Source: Diadema setosum
Lineage: Eukaryota > Echinodermata > Echinoidea > Diadematoida > Diadematidae
Direction: 5' to 3'
NCBI RefSeq assembly: GCF_964275005.1
Contig: NW_027307663.1
Location: 186,001 to 250,000, forward strand
DNA: 64,000 nt
Shown here: positions 19,384-29,767 of the stretch, one piece after another
How positions within the stretch are numbered: the first letter of the stretch is position 1
Layout of the letters: each line of letters starts with the position of its first letter
Program-made: the position numbers and the translations under genes
The notes under the pieces: model-generated
The model's database searches: none
The model's input: only the letters and a program-made list of their open reading frames with translations
What the model was told of the DNA's origin: nothing

Positions 19384-20106
19384 CAAAGAGATTTTTCTCC
19401 TCCCCACCACTAGAGGGCGGACTCTACAATGGAGTCAGTGATTTCATGGGGGCTGCCCACTGAACTAAAACATAATGGAATGCGTGTCCCTATTCCCAAC
19501 ATACACGAGACCGTGCAGCCAAATTACCGTGTTGCGTCGCCATCTTGTTCGGTCAATTTTTCCTTATATGGAGTGCACGCTTAGGCGCGGTCAGACTGGG
19601 CCACTTGTACGCGCGCAAGCAAGAGTACGCCGTCCAGTGGCTAGTGATTATGATGTAACAATGCACGTTTGTACATGATAATGGTCTTGCGCTTCGGAGA
19701 CACAGTCCGCACTCCGTATAAGGAAAAATGGACCTAACAAAATGGCGGTGGTAGCAAGTTTTGGTGGCTGCGTATTTCCTGGGTGAACACGCATTCCACT
19801 ATGTGTTAGTTCGGTGGGGCTGCCCATAGGGCTGCCATTGTACCACTTAGTAATGGCGGACTTTGCGTACTAAGTATACATTTCTACAGCGCGTATTACG
19901 CGAACTTCTGAACTTTTTACGCAAGTACGCACTTGATTTGGCTGCTCCTCGGTTGCTCGTTTGCTAGCGTGTTAGCACAAGGGGTGAGCCTACCGCCTCG
20001 TTGGTCATCCAGTGCGGCCCCGTCCGGGCCCCGTGCGGTCACAAAACAATAGTACAGGGCGTATGAAGAGTCCGCACTCTAGCAGTCACTGGGGAAAATC
20101 TCTTTG
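19384..20106. mobile_element. hAT-type MITE, third copy, interrupted
   Basis: This is the same family as 2966-3700 (CAAAGAGATTTTTCTCC left end, CACTGGGGAAAATCTCTTTG right end). The 8-bp flanks are ATACCAAC and ACACCAAC (7 of 8). Without the nested element the copy is about 356 bp. It is inserted beside the AT-rich array. Confidence 0.88.
19458..19816. mobile_element. 359-bp short relative of the TU-like foldback element
   Basis: The ends CACTGAACTAAAACATAATG and, inverted, CACCGAACTAACACATAGTG match the 3895-6866 element. The right half also carries the subterminal CGTATTTCCTGGGTGAACAC block. The 8-bp duplication GGGCTGCC (19450-19457, 19817-19824) is exact. It lacks the 15-bp arrays and the middle, and reads as two terminal domains joined directly. 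Confidence 0.9.
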
Positions 20107-20136
20107 ACACCAACTAACTAAAAAACTATTTCATCA

Positions 20137-20735
20137 AGTAAATATTCATTCAACAAAAATATATTCGACAAAATATATATTTGATAAAAGATATATTCAA
20201 CAAAATATGTATTTGACAAAAATATATTCAAACAAAATATATATTTGACAAAAAATATATAGGTATGACGAAAATATATTCGACAAAATACATATTTGAC
20301 AAAAAATATATATTTCACCAAAGTACATTTGACAAAAAATATCTTTGACCAAAATATATTCGACAAAATATACATTTGACCAAAAAATATATTAAATATA
20401 TTTCACCAAAAATATATTTGACACAAAACATATTGTGTCAAACATATTTTGTGTCAAATATATTTTTGGTGAAATATTATATATATATATATATATATCT
20501 TTGGTCAAATGTATATTTTGTCAAATATGTTTTTGGTCAAATATATTTTTTGTCAAATATATTTTGGTGAAATATATATTTCTTGCCAAATATGTAGTTT
20601 GACCCAAAATATATTTGACAAAAAATATATTTGACCAAAAAATATATCTGACCAAAATATATTCGACAAAATATATATATATCTATATATATTTCACCAA
20701 AAATGTTTTAGACCCAAAATATATTTGACAAAAAG
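20137..20735. repeat. AT-rich ATATTTGACAAAA array with an orientation switch
   Basis: Degenerate 13-18-bp units of ATATTTGACAAAA run forward to about 20430, as the reverse complement (TTTTTGTCAAATAT) to about 20590, then forward again to 20735. A (TA)n tract lies at 20478-20498. The repeats explain the long Phe/Tyr/Ile frames here; none is a gene. Confidence 0.88.
20398..20477. repeat. 31-bp perfect palindrome at the centre of the AT array
   Basis: Arm 20398-20428 (ATATTTCACCAAAAATATAT...ACACAAAA) is exactly complementary to 20447-20477, with an 18-bp spacer. It can extrude as a cruciform and marks the orientation switch of the array. Confidence 0.9.
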
Positions 20736-21415
20736 TGTTTTACATACATGGCGTTCCATACTTACGAAAAGAAAGGTAAGCACTATTTGGGCACCATAGA
20801 GCTCTATTATACGTAATAGAGCTCTATTATACGTACTAGAGTTCGGACTCGTCATATACATACGCGCGCACGTTAAGGCTTTGTGATCGCATGGAGCACG
20901 TTCCGCCATTACTAAGAGTGGCAAAACTTCAGTGCAGTGCGAATCGCTTGTATTAGCAATGTACTGTTGCGTTGACAACCGGGGTTGACAACGCCGGATT
21001 GACTCCTTTGCAAGACGTACACGCGATGAAAATCAACGATTTGAGTGATAATTTGATAATCTCATTCACAAAACCACGCGTTACGCAATATAATTGCTAT
21101 TTTTAACGTAAAATAAAGCTAAATAATTATCTCCTCAGTAGTGTATCAATTTTCATACGCTGAGCGCTGATTATTCATCGCGGACATTCAAGTGCAGCTA
21201 CGCATGCATAGCTCTGATTGATCGAGTGGTGAACGCGACTTGGAGATAACCCCGGGGGCGGGAATCAGTGGCATAGCTAGCATTTCTCCAGTAGGGGGCA
21301 CTGTGATGGGGGCCTCGCAATTTTGTAGGGGGCACCCTGAACTGCTACTGTGATTATTTTTTTATTCAGCATATTTTTTTCCAGGGGTGGGGTGGGAGGC
21401 ACATTGTGGCATACA

Positions 21416-22003
21416 TTTTTTTTTTTTTTTTTTGGGCGGGGGGGGGCAGGTCTCCAATACCTCCACTGGGGACACTGCCATTACAAGTGTGTAAAAGGGG
21501 CTGTTTTTCACGGACGGGCGATGTACGCGCGTATGTGAAAAGGGTAGCAAAATCGCTGAAATCAGAGGAAAAGGCCATACTTTTACAGAAGTAGCTAGGC
21601 TACTTGAAAAAGGTAGCTTCAGGGTGAATTTGGTGTATTTTGAGATCAAAGGATCATTACTTGTACACACACACGCGCGCGCGCGCGCGCGCGCGCACGG
21701 GTGACACAAACACACACACACATACCTAACAAACATAAATACACATACACATCCATATAGTACATCCATAACAAGCACAAGTAGGCCTACATACACACAT
21801 ACACATCCATAACACATCCATAACAAACACAAGTAGGCCTACACACACACACATACACATCCATAACAAACACAAATACACACACACACACACACACACA
21901 CTTACTGAAGGCCCCACCTCAACCTTAATTAGGAATACAATAATTTGAATGGGACATAGTGAATATGCCTGCACACACAAACACACACACACACACACAC
22001 ACA
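21416..22003. repeat. T18/G-run junction, (CG)n, and CA-rich minisatellite
   Basis: A T-run (21416-21433) passes directly into a G-rich run. (CA)n/(CG)n lies at 21667-21697, and at 21720-21905 there is a loose minisatellite built on ATACACATCCATAACAAACA and AAGTAGGCCTACA. (CA)n follows at 21973-22003. No gene. Confidence 0.85.
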
Positions 22004-22279
22004 CAATCTCTCTCAAGTCTCTCTCTCACACAAACAAAGTCCTGAACATATCACACAAATGAATACATGTACTACAGAGCATATATTCTATGCATTTAAT
22101 CTTGTCATGGGATATCAATTCTCAAATTATTCGACATAAATCATAAATGGTTGTTAGAAAATCTGTGATACAAAATACAAAATTATTTAAAGCCCATGTA
22201 CGCACTGGCAATATCGTCTGCATGCACAATTTTGGCAGATGCAGTGCGCGTGCATATGCACTTGCCACTCTCACTTGCC

Positions 22280-22397
22280 ACTCTTAGTAATGGCGGCGAG
22301 CTCTCCATGCGATCACAGCGATTTAAATGAGTACGCCCACTCTTAGTAATGGCGGCGAGCTCTCCATGCGATCACAGCGATTTAAATGAGTACGCCC
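22280..22397 (+). repeat. 59-bp exact tandem duplication
   Basis: Two adjacent units begin ACTCTTAGTAATGGCGGCGA and end GAGTACGCCC with no difference seen, which suggests a recent event. They lie in the right arm of the inverted repeat above. Confidence 0.92.
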
Positions 22398-22773
22398 TCT
22401 AGCGATATGTAAATACAGCTCTATGTTGGGCACCCGTCCCGCTTGCGAATATTTTTTTTTTTCGTACATGTACATGGAAACGGTACAGGACATGAATTAT
22501 TCATAATTTGAGCTGAAATTTTGAAGTGCGCAAGCGCGTGGATTTTAGTCAAATGCGTACGCGGGCGCACGGCGCAAGTTTCTTATAGAGACCTACGCTA
22601 TCGACTTCTCTTTGGCGCTTACGCTTTGGCCCACTTTCCCGAGTCCGAAGAAGTCCAATCAGTGGTCCGATCACAGTTCGGCTCATGAATCGGCTGAGGG
22701 GGATGACAACTTTAGCAAACTTCTTTTGTGATGTCACAATAACAAGCACATATATGCACGCACCCTGACAATA

Positions 22774-24025
22774 GGGACTTTTCGATTTGCACGTTGAGCC
22801 AGGCGTCACCCTGTTATGACGTAGTTTTTACGTACTGCGCATGCGCGAGTGTCGACCCTCGGCTCATCGCACAAATTTCCAAGGCGTTAAAGGGTGTGTA
22901 CAGTTCTGGTCGAGGTGAAGATTTAGCTTTTAACGTTTTGTGAGATATTCAGAAACCACTCTATGAGATGTGAAAGAGCATGCAGTTCCAAGGGGTATCA
23001 AAAGTTTATTCGATGAAAATCGGTTTTGAAATGGCTGAGATGTCCAAAAACAAGGTGAAACAAAGAGATACTAATAAAGTTGGGGCATGTCGCCTTTTAT
23101 TATTAGCACTTTTTGGGATATCTCAGCCATTTGAAAACCAATTTTCATCAAATAAATGTTGAATCTTTCTTAAAATTACATGCTCTTTCATATTTCATAA
23201 GAGGCTTTTCATTATCTCACTTAGAAATGTTCAAAACATGAATCCTTACCTCAACCAGTACTGTACAGTCCCTTTAACCCCGGTTATCACCGTCCACCCA
23301 AATCGGTTGCGCCGCGCTCAACCCACCTTGCTATGACGTCACACTCCTCTCGGGTATCGTGCGAAAGAGCACGATGACTCTCGGGAAATCCGTGCTCAGT
23401 TTCCCAGTTCACCAGTTTTCCTTTTTCTTTCGAGAGAATATTTATATTCTAATTACATGAAAGCTTATGATCTTGATACGTCACAGCAGCAGCGCTGACA
23501 TACGAACTACAGCCTCTGGTACCCACTTTATTTGTCCGTTTTCACTGTTTCGCACTTTGCGACTGCCTACCGTAGTCCCACACATGCATTTACACGTAAT
23601 GCTTTACGCAAACAGATCTTGGTGCTTTTGGCCTAACCCCGTCGCGGGGCGCTGTTTACGGTACGTATTTGTCCGTATGGGGTCGCTGCTGCGGTTACTT
23701 TTGGCCTAGCTGATAGTGCAGCAGTGCATTTGCCTAGTAGTCTTACCATGCATCATGTTTTAAAATCCACATAATTCCTCCCAGAATACGCATCTAGTCA
23801 AAGACAAAATAAATATTACAAGTTCAGAAACGAGTCACAAATTCCGCATACTAGTATATGCACGCAAGGCAAAGGTTGCCTCCTGCACACGCCACGCACG
23901 AGACGTGACGCCGGCGCCCGAAATCGAAATGTGTTTTAGCAGCGGGTCAACGTACAGACGTGACGCCTTGACGTACGGTTGCGCTCGGCGGCACGTCCTT
24001 CTCGATCACCCAATCGAAAACTCCC
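22774..24025. mobile_element. 1.25-kb TIR element with TA target duplication
   Basis: The left end is GGGACTTTTCGATTTGCACG and the right end inverted is GGGAGTTTTCGATTGGGTGA. TA lies at 22772-22773 and 24026-24027. The GGGAS-TTT start and TA sites recall the foldback MITE at 2957-3845. It contains no coding sequence and hosts a TTAA-flanked MITE. Confidence 0.65.
22891..23273. mobile_element. 383-bp MITE with TTAA target duplication (piggyBac/Kolobok-like)
   Basis: TTAA flanks both ends (22887-22890, 23274-23277). The ends read AGGGTGTGTACAGTTCTGGT and, inverted, AGGGACTGTACAGTACTGGT, continuing YGAGGTRARGATT. Secondary inverted blocks (GAAAATCGGTTTTGAAATGG and its complement) lie inside, so the whole element can fold back. 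A TTAA site fits piggyBac-like or Kolobok MITEs. Confidence 0.85.
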
Positions 24026-24189
24026 TATTACTACACACTGCGCGATGCGCAAAGAAGACAACAAAGGCAACGTTACTTAATTAGCAACACCTACCCACTT
24101 TACTGTTGATGACAGCTCAACTTCGGTAATCTTCGTATCAATGCTAACGATGATTGGCAGTATCATCAACAGCGCCATCTACACTACCT

Positions 24190-24470
24190 ATGCCCCGTTT
24201 GCGATTTTTTTTTTCCGTAACCCTAACGCGTCGAAATTGCCAATTGTGTCACTTGAGCAAAGACTATCAGGGTACTGGCTGGTTTTGTACGCATGCGCTT
24301 GGACTTGGTTAGGCATACTGTACTGCTATACAGTATATGTACACATAATACCAGTGGCATGGTCGTCTGCTAACACAGAATCAGATTCGAATGTGAATGG
24401 CACGCCCTTCAAACATAACAACGTGTTTGTGTGTGTGCATGTGTGTGTGTGTGTGTATTTAAAAAAGAAG
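24190..24470 (+). repeat. dispersed repeat including a GT tract (inverted partner at 34440-34725)
   Basis: This stretch and the reverse complement of 34440-34725 share GCCCCGTTTGC, CCGTAACCCTAACGCGTCGA, GTGCCACTTGAGCAAAGACT-like sequence, CGTCTGCTA and the terminal (GT)n tract. The copies differ at many sites. The open frame through it is not conserved and is not a gene. Confidence 0.7.
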
Positions 24471-24954
24471 GTGATTCAGCAGCACAAGTGGTTTGCATAT
24501 AAGGCAGATATGGATTGGCTTGAAGTTACTAAGTAATCAGAGAGCCTTTTCTGAGATATTCATGCAGAATTCTATGTCAAGTAATACGCATGTTATGATT
24601 TGTATACATATAGGCCTATATTGTACTGTGTGTTAAGAAAAATATGGTTTAGAAGCACAAGAGATAAGAATTCAGCTGCTTATTTTTGTTCAATTAATTT
24701 CATTGTAAACATGCAATTATGGGCCTGATATCGATGAAATTCTAATAAAGAATATCATTTTTTTTTAAGTTTTTTTTTTGGTGTATTACTCTGTTCGTAC
24801 TGCAAGTATACACTCAACAGTAACACGTTCCCATTAATCAAAGTTTCAGAGGAAACTGAGAAGTGAGGACACAAGTCGTACATTCGAAGATGTTTCACAT
24901 GAGCAAGCCGTTTAGCAAGTCATCATTTTACAAAACTCAGCACTCAGTATATCG

Positions 24955-25175
24955 TGTACAACATAAGCAGGGAGGTGACTCACCTTGCTGGTATATTAGC
25001 AGGGAAGAGAGATTATAATTCTCTCACCTCCCTGGTACACGGAAGGGTGCCTTTTTCAATCAAAGTTACAAATCACTGGTCACTTTCACTGACAGCGATC
25101 ACTTGTGTTCAGATTATTTATGGGCTGCCTTACGCGGCAGCCTCAAAAGTGGAGTGAGCGTCAGGTGGTGTCCGC
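24955..25175 (-). repeat. dispersed ~210-bp repeat with hairpin end (inverted partner at 45135-45335)
   Basis: The reverse complement starts TTGTCAGCGGACACCACCTG, passes GAGGCTGCCGC and CAGTGATTTGTAACTTTGA, and ends in GGGAGGTGAG-type palindromic sequence. 45135-45335 has the same landmarks in plus orientation. Both copies keep an end rich in GAGGTGA/TCACCTC. A solo LTR or MITE origin cannot be decided. Confidence 0.65.
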
Positions 25176-25192
25176 TGACAAGCCATGAATGA

Positions 25193-25223
25193 TTTTTTTT
25201 TTTTTTTTTGGGGGGGGGGGGGG
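25193..25223 (+). repeat. T17-G14 junction
   Basis: A pure T-run switches to a pure G-run. Similar junctions lie at 21416-21447 and 41360-41380. Confidence 0.9.
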
Positions 25224-25276
25224 AATAGGATAACAGTGCTGCATGATATAATGATGTGTACATATAGGCCGTGAGG

Positions 25277-25730
25277 GAAAAGAAATTTCATTTCAATTGA
25301 ATTGAATTCGATTTTATTGTCCGTTTCTGGAAATTTGTTTTGTTAGCATGCATACAAGTTACATCGATACATACATACAGAGCACACGTTTAACATGGAT
25401 ACATAGACATGATAAACACACAAGAAATATACAGCAATACAATGTCAATGTCATTGTCAGAAATACATAACATTAAAGTAATATTAATCTGTATAAATCA
25501 ACGTTGTGTTGGGTGTGGTGTGCATTAACATACAGAAATGTGTAAATATGTATCAGATTTATAATAACTATATAAAACTTTTAAACAATATAAATTAATA
25601 CAATTTTATGTCTAAATAAGTGATTGTATATATAAAAATCTTGAAGGCAATTATATATACGTGCGTGTGTGTGCGTGTATGTGTATATGTGTGTGAACGT
25701 ACAAAAATGTAAGTCAATGTTTTTTGACAA
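25277..25730 (-). mobile_element. LINE 3' end, truncated, (TTGAA)n tail
   Basis: Read on the minus strand it ends AATTTCCAGAAACGGACAAT followed by AAAATCGAATTCAATTGAATTG. The same 3' UTR lies in plus orientation at 54030-54375. No coding part remains. The inner boundary is approximate. Confidence 0.8.
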
Positions 25731-27119
25731 AACCGTATAAATCACATCCATACGATTGTTCTTTTGTTTTTGTGTTACAACAGCTAAGATACTTTATAGT
25801 AATTTGCTAGTCAAGTGTTAGGATGGCGTTAACAGCTGTCTGTGAAGGGTTAGTGTATAGGATCGCATTTGTATAACATCAAAAATCTACGGTATAATGA
25901 TGTTAAAAGCAATGACAGTATTCAGTGAAACATTGTGCCAACATCCATGTGACGTTTACATGAATGGTTAGTCCAGCGTGGCACGACATACTAGCAACTA
26001 TGTGCATGTATAAGGTTGAGTCAACATTGGTTCGAAACCAAGATGGCATGACTCCACTAGGCACTAATCACCTACACAGTGTTCAAAAATGATGTTTTGA
26101 TGTGCTCGTCACTTAATTTATGAGGAGTATTTTGATAATGTTCTCCTTCGTAGGCATTTGTAAAGATATCATTGAGAAATTTATTTGAAATGTATTTTTC
26201 ATGATGTTTGAATGAAGTAATAGAACTGATGTCAGAGAGGTTATTTGTAAAATATTTGGAGTGATTACTATAGAGGGTGAATTTAAAATGGAATACAAAG
26301 ATGTATTTTAAAGGTCCTGTTAACCGTTGAGAACAGTGATTTAAAAAATGATCAAGATATCACTTTTGATGGATATTATGTGTAGGTCATTTCGTTGTAT
26401 CACAAAACATCCTACCATATAAAACTATTTCAATAAAGCATGAAATATGAGGAGATATCACTATTTTTCTCACTAAACCATAACCGTAGACTGTTTAATC
26501 TGGAAACATTTTTATTATAACTATTGTACACATTTTGTATATCTAAAAATACATAACATCGATGATAATGGTTCAATTATTTACATTGGTTGTTTCTATC
26601 CCTAACGCACATTTAAGAACTATTTTGAAGCACCATGCAGTGCTGGGTTTTTGTTTCATATACAAAAGGTAAATGATGCCTTTACGTTAGAATATGAAAT
26701 TTTGCATAAATGTACTTTCTTTTCTATTCTCTTGTATGGAAGTTGCTGGAAACGTCATAGATTGCCTGATTTTCTTGATCGATTATAATTTGTTGAAAAT
26801 TAGAATGATGCCTATCTTAAGAAAGTTTCCCTCAAACTTTAACCAATCATATTTTTTCTTTTTCCTTTTTTTTATAAAAGAAGTTATCTTTAGTTTGGAC
26901 TTCCCCTTACTTTAAGTTTCAAATACAGACCTGTGAATTCATCTATTTCAACGTTTGACGTTATATCTCAGATCAGCAAAAGTTGTCGATTTCTACAGCC
27001 TGGATGCATTAGGATGTGTGCAGAAAATGCACAGAAATTGGTTAGGAAAGACATATAACACTAATACTAAAGTAGATGAGCGGTTGAATTGGCAGAAAGG
27101 GATGGAACAAACGTTATGA
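25731..27119. other. no gene seen
   Basis: AT-rich DNA without convincing frames, repeats or RNA genes. Confidence 0.55.
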
Positions 27120-28275
27120 ACATCCCAGCTAGCAGACGGAGGTAAAAAAGACGTCTTAATTTGGTCGCAACTACATGGTCAAAGTGGTCGCAAGTCTGAA
27201 AATGACCAGGAAATGACATGATTTCAACGTCTTTTTGAAACGAATTTATCACGTCATGTTATGGACCTCCTGATGTGTTACGTCAGTTTTCCGACATATT
27301 TATTACCTAATATTGGTAACATATTGATGACGTAAAATTTACGTCAATTTTGCAACGTAATTTTTACGTCATAAACACGTATTAATGACGTTGGTTTGCA
27401 ACGTATTCATAGCGTTATTTAAATGACGTCTTAATACCGTAATATATACTTTGTTTTACAACGCCTTTATGACGTCATATGAGCGACGTATTAACGTGAA
27501 ATTTTCTTCAGATTTGCGACGTATTTATAACGTTGCATTAGCGACATATTAACGTTATGTTCACGTCAATTTTACGACGTCTTTATGACATCATTTTATT
27601 AGGCCTACGAATAGAGTTTTATAGAGTTATATCGGTTTGCTTTGCAACGTATTTATCACGTCATATTAATGACGTATAATAACGTAAAATTCACGTTGTT
27701 TTGCCACGTATTTATGACGGTATATTAACGACATATGAACGTTATGTTCACGTCAGTTTTGCGACGTCTTTATGACGTCATATAATTAGGCCTGCGAATT
27801 ATAGTTTTGTAGAGTTATATCAGTTTGTTTTGCAACGTATTTATCACGTCATATTAATGACGTATTATGACGTTAAATTTACGTTGTTTTGCGACGTATT
27901 TATGACGTTATATTAGTGACATACTAACGTTATGTTTACGTAAGTTTTTCGACGTCTTTATAACGTCATATAATTAGGCCTACTAATTATAGAGTTATAT
28001 CAGTTTGCTTTGCGACATACTGTCGTCAGAAACTGTCAACAATAAGACGAATTTTTACTCAAATGGAAGATATAAAAATGACGTTATTATTTAGACTTCA
28101 GAAAGGCGCAAAAATTGTAGTTTGTTTAACGTCAATAAGCAAAGAAAACAGACATCATGTAGACGTCTTAGACTGACGCCAGAAAGTCGTATTTCTGCTC
28201 AAATGGATGACGTTTAAAAGACGACATATTTGTGACGTCTTTTTGACGTGATTTTGACGTCATTTTGGAGTCGTG
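27120..28275. repeat. ACGT-phased minisatellite rich in TGACGTCA, with ~188-bp higher-order units
   Basis: Motifs such as CAACGTATTTATGACGTCAT and ATTAATGACGTATTAACGTT recur every 12-18 bp. Two long units of about 188 bp (27604-27788 and 27789-27978) repeat the order TTTTGCAACGTATTTATCAC ... TATAATTAGGCCT, and a truncated third follows. The flanks (27120-27250 and 28020-28275) share GACGTCTTTTTGA and GGTCGCAA/GTCGTGGCC. No coding potential. Confidence 0.85.
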
Positions 28276-29765
28276 GCCAGTTTGTTTATCAGTATTTTAG
28301 TTTAAGATCTAATAAAAGCGCCCAGGAGCACCTCAAGGTACAATCATAAAAATCTAACCTACCCTACTCCTGCAAATGTCCTAAGCCTTATATCTACGTA
28401 TACCACCTATTCATATATAGTTGCTAGCACTGTTGTATCACGTTTTTATATAAGGGGAAAAATTTGTAATGCTTAATGACATGGTTACTAAACTAGGTCA
28501 CAATAGGCTCAATCTTGAAATATATAAATATGTGTTCATAAAACACGCTGAAGTTTGAATAACAAACATTTTTTTTTTTACAATAGAGTGCACAATTTCT
28601 GACACTTTTATGATTATGACCAGAATATTTACTTTTTCAGACGTGAACAACGACCAGTTGTGACCTCGCTTTCATTTTCTTTCAGAATAACTCTTGATTA
28701 CGTTTTTTACCTTAGCATACACGAAACTTTGCAATTGTAACGATATACTGCACACCTACCACACCCACACAAACACATAACACACAAACACATAACACAC
28801 ATTGCACGCACTCGCACATACACACAAAGACACACACACGAGTTTTCGGTACAAAGAAAACACACACACACACACACATTGCAACATTGCTGATAGATTC
28901 CGTACTTTTGTCCAGGCTTGGTATGGAGCTGTATAGGACACCATAATATGATGGCTATCATCGTTCAAACGTATAGTGATATATCAGTTTCCTATAAATG
29001 CATATCATAAAAACGCGTAAGTAGCGTCTGTGACTCAGAACAGATGCTTGATGTTCCAATGAAAAGACCTTAAATTTGGCTAATATCGGGTAGATTAATT
29101 TTCTTTTGGTTATCCTTCACCATTAGAATAAATGAAATTAATTTGTACCAAATAACAACACGTCGTTTCAAGTCGCTTCCACAAATGTGTATTACTCATA
29201 AACTCATGAACCCACCTGGGAATCTGATACCAGTTAATGCCAGGTGATTGTTTCTATAATCGATCATGAAGTTTCATAAAAAGTTATAACGAGTATAACA
29301 AGAACTCGAGTTTTGGAGCGCGCTCGGTAACCAGCTATAACACGTGTGAATGCGGCTAGTGTTCTTACAAACAAACAAACAAACAAACAAACAAATCAGT
29401 GTTTTAATATTCAATCATTTATCTTCATTTCATTGAATCGACTTACAATAAGGGTGCTAGGCCATGTGGGCATCGAAGGGAGGATCGAGTAGGAATACAT
29501 GTATATAGTCGCAATGCTTATTTGGACTGATGATAATGATGAAGCTGAATATATGCAAGAGATTTCGTGAAGTTGTTGATGGATTGGTGACATGAAAAAA
29601 AAGTATCGATAGTGCGATATGGTGGAGGATAGATTGCTTGTGGTAATATGTATACGATGGTAATACGAGTAGCAATCATGATGAGGAGGTACGTGATGAG
29701 GAGAACTTATAGGGTTGGCAATGATAGAGTGAACATCAAAAAAATATAGACCTATATATTTCTAT
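28276..29765. other. no gene seen; CA repeats
   Basis: Contains CA-rich microsatellites at 28755-28880 and an (ACAA)n tract at 29367-29394. Otherwise AT-rich and unstructured. Confidence 0.6.
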
Positions 29766-29767
29766 TA

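Larger units (their letters stand above)
20786..22440. repeat. imperfect inverted repeats about 150 bp long, possible TIR element
   Basis: 20786-20945 (GGGCACCATAGAGCTCTATT ... GATCGCATGGAG ... CCGCCATTACTAAGAGTGGC) matches the reverse complement of about 22270-22440. The interior holds a hAT-like start (CAGTGGCATAGCTAGC at 21267), T/G runs and CA repeats. Ends and target duplication are not defined. Confidence 0.45.

Noticed and set aside
21267-21300. CAGTGGCATAGCTAGC as the end of another hAT element
   Set aside because: The motif is typical of a hAT terminus, but I found no inverted partner or 8-bp duplication, so no element is called.
24141-24536. A 131-codon open frame with hydrophobic stretches
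   Set aside because: It lies within a dispersed repeat whose partner at 34.4-34.7 kb does not keep the frame; it is not a gene.
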